NCBI RefSeq assembly: GCF_025628985.1
Contig: NZ_JAOTEM010000001.1
Location: 558,001-622,000, forward strand
DNA length: 64,000 nucleotides
Direction: 5' to 3'
Source: Chryseobacterium edaphi
GTDB taxonomy: Bacteria; Bacteroidota; Bacteroidia; Flavobacteriales; Weeksellaceae
Every line of letters begins with the position of its first letter. Position 1 is the first letter of the stretch. The translations under genes were made by a program, and so were the position numbers. Below, piece by piece: positions 35,380-43,512 of this stretch. The notes below the pieces were generated by a model. It worked only from the letters and a program-made list of their open reading frames with translations. It ran no database searches and had not been told where the DNA came from.

Positions 35380-35387
35380 TACATTTG
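35380..35387 (+). promoter_or_regulatory. -7 box (TACATTTG) 4 nt before the ppc ATG
   Basis: TACATTTG ends exactly 4 nt before the ATG at 35392, predicting a leaderless ppc transcript. Confidence 0.55.
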
Positions 35388-35391
35388 TTGT

Positions 35392-37929
35392 ATGAGACAC
35401 GACGAGCGCGCAGAAAAATTCAGGCAGATTGTAGAAAATAAATTTCAAATCTACAATTCATTATTTATGAGCCTGCCTTATGATAAAATGACCAATATCG
35501 GGATGCTTCTCCCATTTTTATATGAAGAAAGCAAAGACGGTTATCAGGCAGGGAAAACTCCGGAAGAGATTGTTGAAGAATTCTTCACCAATCATACCGA
35601 TTTGCAGACTGAAGAACAGAAACTTGAATTGCTGTTTAAGATCATTCAATATATTGAAAGACAGGTTGTTTTGTTTGACAGTATTGAAGATGCGGCTTTC
35701 CCGAATTTACATTCTGAAAGTGACAGCGGAACAGTTACCAATCTTTTTGAACGTTCTCAGCAAGATCATAAGCTCGAAAAAGTTCGCGAAAAATTGAGAG
35801 ATTTTACTGTGAAGGTTGTTTTTACGGCGCATCCAACACAGTTTTATCCGAGTTCGGTACAGAGAATTTTGCATGATCTGAGAAGATCCATTACAGATGA
35901 CTCGATTACCAATATCGATATGCTTTTGCAGCAACTGGGAAAAACGCCTTTTGTAAACAAAGAAAAACCGACTCCGATTGATGAAGCTTTAAGCATCATT
36001 CATTATCTGAGATACGTTTATTATGATACTATCGGTGAACTGTTTACTAAAATCAAAAAAACTTTCGGCAACGGACATTTTCATTTGCATGAAGATCTGA
36101 TTCAGCTTGGTTTTTGGCCGGGAGGTGACAGAGACGGAAATCCCTTTGTGACGGCAGATGTTACGAAAAGAGTTTCAGAAGAACTTCGTTCTGCCATTTT
36201 AAAATCATATTACGGAAACTTGAAGGATGTAAGAAGAAGACTGAGTTTCAGAGGAGTTTCTGAAGTTTTTGCACAATTGAGCACTGAATTGTATTCAGCA
36301 ATTTTCAGAAATGAAAGAATCACAGCAGAACATATTCTCAGTAGGCTTGACGAAGCTGAGAAAATATTGGTGGAGCAGCACAATTCGCTTTTTCTTGATC
36401 TTCTTCAAAATTTCAAGGATCGTGTGAAAATCTTCGGAACTCACTTTGCGACTTTGGATATCAGACAAGACAGCAGAATTCATCAGCAGGTAATTGATGA
36501 TGTTTACCAAGCGAAATTTGGAAAAAATGCTGAAGTTTCTAATGACGAGAAATTTAATCAACTGATACAGCTATCAGAAAAAATAGATGCTGAACAGTTT
36601 GAGGATATTATAAAAGATACTTTGATCAATGTTGCTCAGGTGAAAGATATTCAGTTTGAAAATGGAAACCGTGGGATGAACAGGTATATTATTTCAAATT
36701 CTGATGCGGTGAAAGATGTAATGAATGTATATGCGTTTTTCAAAATTTCCGGTTATAAGGATGAAGAAATCAATATGGATATTGTTCCGCTTTTTGAAAC
36801 GATGGAAGGACTTGATAATGCAGAAAGCGTAATGACCGAATTGTATCAAAACCCAATCTATCAAAAACATTTAGAGAGAAGAGGAAATCAGCAGACGATT
36901 ATGCTTGGTTTTTCAGACGGGACAAAAGACGGAGGTTATCTGAAAGCTAACTGGGAAATATACAAAGCGAAAGAAGTTTTGACCAAATTGTCAGAAGAAA
37001 ACGGAATTAAGGTGGTCTTTTTTGACGGACGCGGAGGTCCACCAGCAAGAGGAGGCGGTAAAACACACGATTTCTATGCTTCGCAAGGGAAAACAATTGC
37101 CAATAATAAAATCGAATTAACGATTCAGGGACAAACCATTACAAGTATTTTCGGGAATAAGGAACAGGCGAAATTTAATTTTGAACAATTGTTGACTGCA
37201 GGAGTTGAAAATGATGTGTTTAAAAATTCCAAAAAAGATTTAACTGAGAAAGAAAGAGCTTTAATTATTGAACTGGCAAATATCAGTTATAAAAAATATT
37301 CAGATCTAAAAGCTCATCCGATGTTTGTACCTTATCTTCAGGAGATGAGTACTCTCGAGTATTATGGGAAAACCAATATCGGAAGCCGTCCTTCAAAACG
37401 AGGAGGCGGAAATGAGTTGAAATTTGAAGATTTAAGAGCCATTCCGTTTGTTGGATCCTGGTCACAATTGAAACAGAACGTTCCCGGATTTTTCGGTTTC
37501 GGTTTTGCAATGCAGCAACTGAAAGAAGAGGGTAGATTTGACGAAGTAAGAGAATTGTACAAAGGTTCTGATTTCTTTAAAACTTTAGTTTTGAATTCAA
37601 TGATGAGTATGAACAAGTCATACTTTCCTTTAACTTATTATATTAAAGACAATCCTAAATTCGGTGAATTCTGGAATGTTCTTTTCAGCGAATACAATCT
37701 TTCAAAAGACATTATGCTTGAACTGACAGGTTTTAAAATGCTGCAGGAAGAAGATCCGTTGTCAAGAAAATCGGTAAAGATCCGTGAGAAAATTGTACTT
37801 CCCTTATTGAGTATTCAGCAATATGCTTTAATGAAAATTCAAAAAGGAGAGGGCAATAAAGCTGCATATGAAAAACTGGTGACGAGATCGCTGTTTGGTA
37901 ATATTAATGCGAGTAGAAATTCTGCGTAA
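35392..37929 (+). CDS. ppc: Phosphoenolpyruvate carboxylase
   Basis: This 845-residue cytoplasmic enzyme carboxylates PEP to oxaloacetate, refilling the TCA cycle. PEPC motifs appear in order: the catalytic His in VFTAHPTQFYPSS (about 143), FWPGGDRDGNPFVT (about 241), HFATLDIRQDSR (about 348), LFETMEGLDNAE (about 467), MLGFSDGTKDGGYLKANW (about 503, an altered form of the GYSDSGKDAG site) and the glycine-rich FFDGRGGPPARGGGK (about 543). The length is slightly below the E. coli enzyme (883). The gene has no close partner except a small downstream SMI1-type gene. Confidence 0.95.
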   Translation: MRHDERAEKFRQIVENKFQIYNSLFMSLPYDKMTNIGMLLPFLYEESKDGYQAGKTPEEIVEEFFTNHTDLQTEEQKLELLFKIIQYIERQVVLFDSIEDAAFPNLHSESDSGTVTNLFERSQQDHKLEKVREKLRDFTVKVVFTAHPTQFYPSSVQRILHDLRRSITDDSITNIDMLLQQLGKTPFVNKEKPTPIDEALSIIHYLRYVYYDTIGELFTKIKKTFGNGHFHLHEDLIQLGFWPGGDRDGNPFVTADVTKRVSEELRSAILKSYYGNLKDVRRRLSFRGVSEVFAQLSTELYSAIFRNERITAEHILSRLDEAEKILVEQHNSLFLDLLQNFKDRVKIFGTHFATLDIRQDSRIHQQVIDDVYQAKFGKNAEVSNDEKFNQLIQLSEKIDAEQFEDIIKDTLINVAQVKDIQFENGNRGMNRYIISNSDAVKDVMNVYAFFKISGYKDEEINMDIVPLFETMEGLDNAESVMTELYQNPIYQKHLERRGNQQTIMLGFSDGTKDGGYLKANWEIYKAKEVLTKLSEENGIKVVFFDGRGGPPARGGGKTHDFYASQGKTIANNKIELTIQGQTITSIFGNKEQAKFNFEQLLTAGVENDVFKNSKKDLTEKERALIIELANISYKKYSDLKAHPMFVPYLQEMSTLEYYGKTNIGSRPSKRGGGNELKFEDLRAIPFVGSWSQLKQNVPGFFGFGFAMQQLKEEGRFDEVRELYKGSDFFKTLVLNSMMSMNKSYFPLTYYIKDNPKFGEFWNVLFSEYNLSKDIMLELTGFKMLQEEDPLSRKSVKIREKIVLPLLSIQQYALMKIQKGEGNKAAYEKLVTRSLFGNINASRNSA

Positions 37930-37962
37930 TGTTTTCATTAAAATTTATTCAAAATTAGATCT

Positions 37963-38487
37963 ATGAAAGAAATCTTACTGGCAATTTCATTATTATCAAT
38001 TCAACTTGGAGATGCTTATGAAAATGCTTCAACGTTTCAAATTCAGAAAAAATGGTTAGGCTTTCGAGCGGCGAAATCTAAGGAAATAAGTGAGACAGAA
38101 AAAAGGTTGAATATAAAATTACCAGAAGATTATAAAACCTTTCTTAAAATAACTAATGGGTTTTCTGCTTCTAGTACATTAAAGCCTACATTTATGGAGA
38201 TTGAAAGTGTGGATTTTTTAAAGAATTTTGATACAATTATCATAAATGCTTGGAAAGATGCTGGAGATTTTGAAACTGCAAATATTCTTGAACGAAGTAT
38301 TTTAATTGCGGGAAAAGATCAAGAACAGTATTTTCTTTTAATTCCACCTAATGATGAAAATGGTAAATGGCGTTATTGGAAATTTGCATCATGGCAGGCT
38401 GGAGAAAATGAATTTGAAAATTTAGATAGTTATTTTAAGAATGTTTTAAAGTTTTATGAAAAAGAGAATACACAAACTATTAATTAA
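37963..38487 (+). CDS. SMI1/KNR4 (SUKH) domain protein
   Basis: This 174-residue protein has the SMI1/KNR4 core: KEISETEKRLNIKLPEDYKTFLKITNGFSASS (about 45-75), then a D-F strand and YWKFASWQAGENEFENLDSYFKNVLKFYE near the end. SUKH proteins often serve as immunity proteins against nuclease toxins, but no toxin gene is nearby. The first 20 residues are weakly hydrophobic. It lies 33 nt after ppc on the same strand. Confidence 0.75.
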   Translation: MKEILLAISLLSIQLGDAYENASTFQIQKKWLGFRAAKSKEISETEKRLNIKLPEDYKTFLKITNGFSASSTLKPTFMEIESVDFLKNFDTIIINAWKDAGDFETANILERSILIAGKDQEQYFLLIPPNDENGKWRYWKFASWQAGENEFENLDSYFKNVLKFYEKENTQTIN

Positions 38488-38564
38488 ACTTATTTCTCTA
38501 AATCTTTTATTTTGTATCTGTTAGAAACAAAAATTTCAATGTTTAAAATTTAAAATAAATAAAT

Positions 38565-38589
38565 AAGCCTTCCAAATCGGAAGGCTTTT
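38565..38589. terminator. Bidirectional terminator between the SMI1 gene and the S8 protease
   Basis: AAGCCTTCC-AAATC-GGAAGGCTT is a perfect 9-bp stem with T/A flanks, between two convergent genes. Confidence 0.8.
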
Positions 38590-38598
38590 GTTTTTCAT

Positions 38599-40203
38599 TT
38601 ATTCTTTCAGAAATTTCTCATAATAAACCTTATCCTTAACCTGAATTTTCAGATAATAAGTTCCATTAGAAAAATCCTGAACATTGATTGATTTTTGATT
38701 TTTTGATTTTAAAACTGATCTTCCCAAATTGTCAAAAACTTCAAGAGACGAAACTTCGCCTTCGGTGGCAACATTTAAAATTGTTTTAACAGGATTAGGA
38801 AATATTGAAATTTTCTCTCTTTTTACCAATTCAGAAGTATTTAAAACCGAATTATATAAGCTTCCGAAATTTAATATTCCGTAACCCGTTTGATTATTTG
38901 TATTTGGATATAGAGATGCAGTTTGTCTCAATTTAGTTTTCATCAAATCTCTGCTCATCGTAGGAAATGCCTGTATCAAACAGGCAACGCCGCCAGCAGC
39001 AATTGGTGTAGCAATCGAAGTTCCTGAAACTACTGTTGTGGAATTGTTACTTACCGTTGTAGATGCAGTTCCTCTTGCACTTGCATCTGGTTTGATAACA
39101 CCTAATGAATTGGGTCCGAATGAGGAAAATCCTGACGCAGATCCTACAGAATCTACGGATCCAATTGTGAAAACCTGCGCATTGTCTGCCGGAGTTGTAA
39201 TATAATGCCACGTTTGTTCTCCCGAATTTCCTGCGGCAATCAAAACAAAAATACCTTTACTTACTGCAATCTGACTTGCTCTTCCGATAAAAGAAGTCGT
39301 TCCGTTCATGTTGGCATAAGTGTAACTGTATTTTGGATCATCAAAAACATTATAACCCAGAGATGTAGTAATGACATCCACTCCTTTTCGATCTGCTTCT
39401 TCGGCAGCTTCGATCCAGTATAATTCTTCCTCAGGAACTTCAACAGTTGCATTTTCACTTCGATACAAATAAAAATCTGCATCCGGAGCAGAACCTACAA
39501 AGGTGTTTTGAATATATCCTCCGATTGCTCCTAAAACAACCGTTCCATGTCCGTTTAAACTTCCGTCATAAATATTGGCAGTTTTGGTAACAAAATCGTA
39601 ACCGCCTTTAATTTTGTTGTTTGTCCATAATCTTGAAAATGCAGAACCCGTATTGACAGTAGGAAAACCAGTGTCAATTACGGCGATGGTAACACCTGTT
39701 CCTGTAAATCCGGCAAGGTGAAGCGGTCGAAGATTGATCTGATCAATCTGTTCAGATCCCGAACCGTAATTGAAAACAGTTAAATTCTTTTGAGCCAGTT
39801 CAAGGCTTTCCCATTTATTGACAGCTTGAGTTTTTAGAACAAGAGAAGAATTTTTCGCAAAACTTTCTACTGACTGCACAAAAGGTTGAGCTTTAATTAA
39901 ATTTACCTGAGCCTGATTGGCATTTACAGCAACTCCGTTCAACCATTTCGAAGAATCGGTGATGGTAAATCCTAAATTTTGTAAATTCTGAATATACGAC
40001 TGTTCGATAGGAGCATCCTGATCATTCAGAGGAATTCCTAAAGTCGTTCTTCTTGTCAATGCTTTTTGACTCAATTCTGATAAAGGATTTGCATAAAATG
40101 CAGCTTTGTTGGGTTTGTTATTAAAATATACAAAAACCAGTTCGCTTTGTGCCTGAACAAGACCATAACTAGCTATAAAACAAAATAATAAAGCTTTTTT
40201 CAT
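38599..40203 (-). CDS. S8 subtilisin-like serine protease with T9SS sorting domain
   Basis: This 534-residue secreted protease has a signal peptide (about 1-18), an inhibitor-like propeptide (about 19-120) and the subtilase domain. The triad is visible: Asp in TIAVIDTGFP (about 177), His in LNGHGTVVLGAIGG (about 219) and Ser in VSGTSIATPIAAGG (about 397). The C-terminal 75 residues form a type A T9SS domain (SIFPNPVKTILNV, then a closing NGTYYLKI), which directs export across the outer membrane. It stands alone, so it is probably a general extracellular protease. Confidence 0.93.
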   Translation of the reverse strand: MKKALLFCFIASYGLVQAQSELVFVYFNNKPNKAAFYANPLSELSQKALTRRTTLGIPLNDQDAPIEQSYIQNLQNLGFTITDSSKWLNGVAVNANQAQVNLIKAQPFVQSVESFAKNSSLVLKTQAVNKWESLELAQKNLTVFNYGSGSEQIDQINLRPLHLAGFTGTGVTIAVIDTGFPTVNTGSAFSRLWTNNKIKGGYDFVTKTANIYDGSLNGHGTVVLGAIGGYIQNTFVGSAPDADFYLYRSENATVEVPEEELYWIEAAEEADRKGVDVITTSLGYNVFDDPKYSYTYANMNGTTSFIGRASQIAVSKGIFVLIAAGNSGEQTWHYITTPADNAQVFTIGSVDSVGSASGFSSFGPNSLGVIKPDASARGTASTTVSNNSTTVVSGTSIATPIAAGGVACLIQAFPTMSRDLMKTKLRQTASLYPNTNNQTGYGILNFGSLYNSVLNTSELVKREKISIFPNPVKTILNVATEGEVSSLEVFDNLGRSVLKSKNQKSINVQDFSNGTYYLKIQVKDKVYYEKFLKE

Positions 40204-40342
40204 TTATTTATTTTGTATAAAGATAAAACAATTTCAATAAAATTTTTGAAAGGATTTTAAAATCCTTATTTTTACGAAAATATTTGTTGGTGAAACCGCT
40301 ATCCAAAACTTTACGTAAAATAGCATCAAAAAGTAAAGCGGT

Positions 40343-40350
40343 TACATTTG
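40343..40350 (+). promoter_or_regulatory. -7 box (TACATTTG) for the DegT gene
   Basis: TACATTTG matches TAnnTTTG and lies 23 nt before the ATG at 40374. An inverted repeat, AACCGCT...AGCGGTT, with a second internal CTTTAC/GTAAAG pair, spans about 40292-40342 just upstream. It may be a regulatory site. Confidence 0.45.
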
Positions 40351-40373
40351 ACTTAGAAAAATAAAATTGACGT

Positions 40374-41501
40374 ATGAAAAAAATACAGATGGTTGACTTG
40401 CAAAGTCAGTATTACAAAATAAAAAATGATGTAGATAATGCGGTTCTTAATGTGTTGGATTCTGCAGCGTTTATCAACGGTCCTGAAGTAAAATCTTTTC
40501 AGAATGAGCTTGAAAATTATTTGGATGTAAAACATGTAATTCCATGTGCAAACGGTACAGATGCTTTGCAGATTGCTTTAATGGCTTTAGATTTACAGGA
40601 AGGCGATGAGATCATTACTGCTGATTTTACTTTTGCTGCAACTGTTGAGGTGATTCATTTACTTAAATTGAAATCTGTCTTGGTAGATGTTGATTATGAT
40701 ACATTTACGATCTCGACTGAGCAGATCAGAAAGGCAATTACTCCAAAAACTAAAGCAATTATTCCTGTACATATTTTCGGACAGTGTGCGAATATGGAAG
40801 AGATTTTAAAAATTGCTGAAGAACATAATTTATTTGTGATCGAAGATGATGCACAGGCAATTGGTTCTCAGTTTACATTTTCAGACGGAAGTGTAAGACA
40901 TGCGGGAACAATGTCAACGGTTGGTACAACTTCTTTTTTTCCATCTAAAAATTTAGGTTGTTATGGTGATGGTGGTGCAATTTTTACCAATAATGACGAC
41001 TTAGCATATAAAATAAGAGGAATCGTCAATCATGGAATGTATGAAAGATATTATCATGATGAAGTTGGGGTAAATTCAAGATTAGACAGCATTCAGGCGG
41101 CAGTTTTAAGAAAAAAACTTCCAAACTTAGATTCTTATAATGACGCGAGAAGAAAAGCGGCTGATTATTATGATGAAGCTTTTTCAGCAAACGAAAATAT
41201 TTTAACGCCGAAAAGAGCTGAATATTCAACGCACGTTTTTCACCAATATACTTTAAGAATTCTAAACGGAAAGCGTAACGAATTACAAAAATTCTTAACT
41301 GAAAAAGAAATTCCGGCAATGATTTATTATCCTGTAGCTTTAAGAAAACAAAAAGCTTATTATCAGGAAAGTAATGATGCAGATTTTGTGAATACAGACA
41401 AGCTTTTGGATCAGGTGATTTCTCTTCCGATGCATACAGAATTAGACGAAGAGCAGTTGAAGTATATTACGGATGCTGTGTTGGAGTTTATGGCTAAATA
41501 A
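40374..41501 (+). CDS. DegT/DnrJ/EryC1/StrS-family sugar aminotransferase
   Basis: This 375-residue PLP enzyme transfers an amino group to a keto-sugar nucleotide for surface polysaccharide or glycan synthesis. Family marks are CANGTDALQIALMAL (about 55-70, PLP phosphate), TADFTFAATVEVI, VIEDDAQAIGS (about 158, the Asp that holds the PLP ring), the Schiff-base Lys in FFPSKNLGCYGDGGAIFT (about 185) and NSRLDSIQAAVL. A small membrane protein, galE and a TagD-like gene follow on the same strand. The exact sugar product is unknown. Confidence 0.92.
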   Translation: MKKIQMVDLQSQYYKIKNDVDNAVLNVLDSAAFINGPEVKSFQNELENYLDVKHVIPCANGTDALQIALMALDLQEGDEIITADFTFAATVEVIHLLKLKSVLVDVDYDTFTISTEQIRKAITPKTKAIIPVHIFGQCANMEEILKIAEEHNLFVIEDDAQAIGSQFTFSDGSVRHAGTMSTVGTTSFFPSKNLGCYGDGGAIFTNNDDLAYKIRGIVNHGMYERYYHDEVGVNSRLDSIQAAVLRKKLPNLDSYNDARRKAADYYDEAFSANENILTPKRAEYSTHVFHQYTLRILNGKRNELQKFLTEKEIPAMIYYPVALRKQKAYYQESNDADFVNTDKLLDQVISLPMHTELDEEQLKYITDAVLEFMAK

Positions 41502-41927
41502 ATGAAAAAAAAGGTTTTCAAATATAAATTTATTTATTGGATTGCTCTTTTAGTAAATCTGTTTTTTTTTATTGCTTTCGGATTTGGGATTTATAATAGA
41601 ATAGTCCTTAATTCTATTTTTGATTTATATTCAGTAATAATTTTCATAGTTGCAATACTTTCTGTTCTATCATCTTTATTATTAATTAAAAAAAACAATT
41701 TATCAATTTTAACTTTTTCAATATCCTTAGTTTTGATTTCTTCAATGATTGCATTCAGTATTATTAAGGCAATTTTTGAAGGGTATTATGGAAATGACTC
41801 ATTAGATTATATTATGCCACCAATTATCTACTCAATATTGTTTGGTCTACTATTTTTAATTATAAAATATAAATCTAACAATGATCATTTTCAATTAGAA
41901 ATTGATCAAATTGGACAGGAAGAATAA
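41502..41927 (+). CDS. Hypothetical four-helix membrane protein
   Basis: This 141-residue protein starts directly after the aminotransferase stop codon, so translation is probably coupled. It has four strongly hydrophobic segments (about 11-28, 40-61, 68-88 and 106-121) and a short acidic tail. No family is recognised. Position suggests a role linked to the sugar genes around it, but it could be an unrelated insertion in the operon. Confidence 0.6.
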   Translation: MKKKVFKYKFIYWIALLVNLFFFIAFGFGIYNRIVLNSIFDLYSVIIFIVAILSVLSSLLLIKKNNLSILTFSISLVLISSMIAFSIIKAIFEGYYGNDSLDYIMPPIIYSILFGLLFLIIKYKSNNDHFQLEIDQIGQEE

Positions 41928-41966
41928 AAATTATTTATTACTAAAATAACATCACTTATAAAAACA

Positions 41967-42989
41967 ATGGCAATACTTGTAACAGGCGGACTTGGATACA
42001 TCGGTTCTCACACGGTTGTAGAACTAATCAATAATAACTTTGAGGTTGTTATTGTAGATGATTTATCCAATTCAGAAAAATTTATTTTAAATAATATCGA
42101 GGAAATTACAGGTAAGCGACCTATTTTTTATCCTTTCGATTTAAAAAGAAAAGAACTTCTCAATCAGGTTTTTGATGCCCATAATATTGAGGGTTGTATC
42201 AATTTTGCAGCGTTTAAAGCAGTTGGCGAAAGTCAGGAAAAACCGATTGATTACTATGAGAATAATTTATTTTCGTTAATCAATATTCTTCAGGAATTTA
42301 AAGCAAGAAAAATTTCAAACTTTATTTTCAGTTCGTCTTGCACTGTTTACGGACAAGCAGAAGAAATGCCGATCGACGAAAATACACCTCTAAAAATGCC
42401 TGAAAGTGTTTATGGTAAAACAAAACAGATGGGAGAGGAGATTCTGAAAGACTTTGCCCAGTCTTACAAAAGCAAAATCTGTCTGTTGAGATATTTTAAT
42501 CCAATTGGAGCACATCCTTCATCATTATTAGGAGAATTGCCAATCGGAGTTCCAAATAATTTAGTTCCTTATGTAATGCAGACTGCTGCAGGAATTCGTG
42601 AGAAACTGAGCGTTTGGGGAAATGATTATCCTACAGAAGACGGAACAGCGGTTCGGGATTATATTTATGTTGTAGATTTAGCAAAAGCTCACGTTGCTGC
42701 TTTGAAAAGTTTACTCCATAAAAATTCAGAAGAAACTGTTATTGATATTTATAATTTGGGAACAGGAAAAGGTTCATCCGTTTTAGAGGTTGTTCAGGCT
42801 TTTGAAAATGCAAACGACGTTGCGGTTCCGTACAAAATTTGTGACAGGAGAGAAGGTGATATTACCGTAGCTTATGCTAATGCGGACAAAGCAGAAAGAG
42901 AACTTAGTTGGAAATCTGAAACTTCTTTGGAAGAAGCATTAAAAACGGTATGGGAATGGCAGAAGTATTTAGAATCAAAAAAAAATTAA
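41967..42989 (+). CDS. galE: UDP-glucose 4-epimerase
   Basis: This 340-residue NAD-dependent short-chain dehydrogenase interconverts UDP-glucose and UDP-galactose (or the N-acetyl forms). It has the Rossmann motif TGGLGYIGSHT (about 6-16), SSSCTVYG (catalytic Ser region, about 121), the YGKTK active-site pair (about 149) and the GalE-type region LLRYFNPIGAHPSSLLGE. The length matches GalE. It lies 39 nt after a small membrane gene and 32 nt before the TagD-like gene, forming a sugar-nucleotide operon. Confidence 0.94.
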   Translation: MAILVTGGLGYIGSHTVVELINNNFEVVIVDDLSNSEKFILNNIEEITGKRPIFYPFDLKRKELLNQVFDAHNIEGCINFAAFKAVGESQEKPIDYYENNLFSLINILQEFKARKISNFIFSSSCTVYGQAEEMPIDENTPLKMPESVYGKTKQMGEEILKDFAQSYKSKICLLRYFNPIGAHPSSLLGELPIGVPNNLVPYVMQTAAGIREKLSVWGNDYPTEDGTAVRDYIYVVDLAKAHVAALKSLLHKNSEETVIDIYNLGTGKGSSVLEVVQAFENANDVAVPYKICDRREGDITVAYANADKAERELSWKSETSLEEALKTVWEWQKYLESKKN

Positions 42990-43021
42990 TTTTTTAACTT
43001 AAATTACACTCATAAAATATA

Positions 43022-43456
43022 ATGAAAACCGATAGAATAGGAATTACGTTTTCCTCATTTGATTTGCTTCATGCAGGTCACATCAAAATGCTTGAAGAGG
43101 CAAAAACAGTTTGTGATTATTTGATTGTTGGATTACAAATTGATCCTTCTCATGACCGTCCCACAAAAAACAGACCCACGCAAACTATTGTGGAAAGATA
43201 TATTCAGTTGAAAGCTGTGAATGCGGTTGATGAAATCATTCCATACTATACAGAAGAAGATTTAGAAGATATTTTAAAATCTTTTGTGATCGACGTAAGA
43301 ATTATCGGAGACGATTACATGGACAGAGATTTCACCGGAAAAAAATACTGTGAAGAAAAAGGTATTGAGATTTTTTATAATAAAAGAGATCACCGCTTTT
43401 CTTCGAGCGATTTAAGAAAAAGAATCTACGAAGCTGAAGTTGCAAAACTGAAATAA
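43022..43456 (+). CDS. TagD-like cytidylyl/adenylyltransferase
   Basis: This 144-residue nucleotidyltransferase has the HxGH motif (DLLHAGHIKML, about 16-26), RYIQLKAVNAVDEIIPY (about 59-75), RIIGDDYMDRDFTGK (about 100) and the RFSSSDLRKR end motif (about 127-136), equivalent to the ISSS-TxR motif of the family. Close relatives make CDP-glycerol from glycerol-3-phosphate. Whether this one uses glycerol phosphate or a sugar phosphate cannot be told. It ends the DegT-galE operon and is followed by a long palindromic terminator. Confidence 0.85.
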   Translation: MKTDRIGITFSSFDLLHAGHIKMLEEAKTVCDYLIVGLQIDPSHDRPTKNRPTQTIVERYIQLKAVNAVDEIIPYYTEEDLEDILKSFVIDVRIIGDDYMDRDFTGKKYCEEKGIEIFYNKRDHRFSSSDLRKRIYEAEVAKLK

Positions 43457-43459
43457 AAA

Positions 43460-43490
43460 AATTCCCGAAAATTAATTTTCGGGAATTTTT
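43460..43490. terminator. Bidirectional terminator after the sugar operon
   Basis: AATTCCCGAAAATT and AATTTTCGGGAATT make a perfect 28-nt palindrome followed by T, between the TagD-like gene and the convergent receptor gene. Confidence 0.85.
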
Positions 43491-43512
43491 GTTTATATCA
43501 TTAAATACTTGA

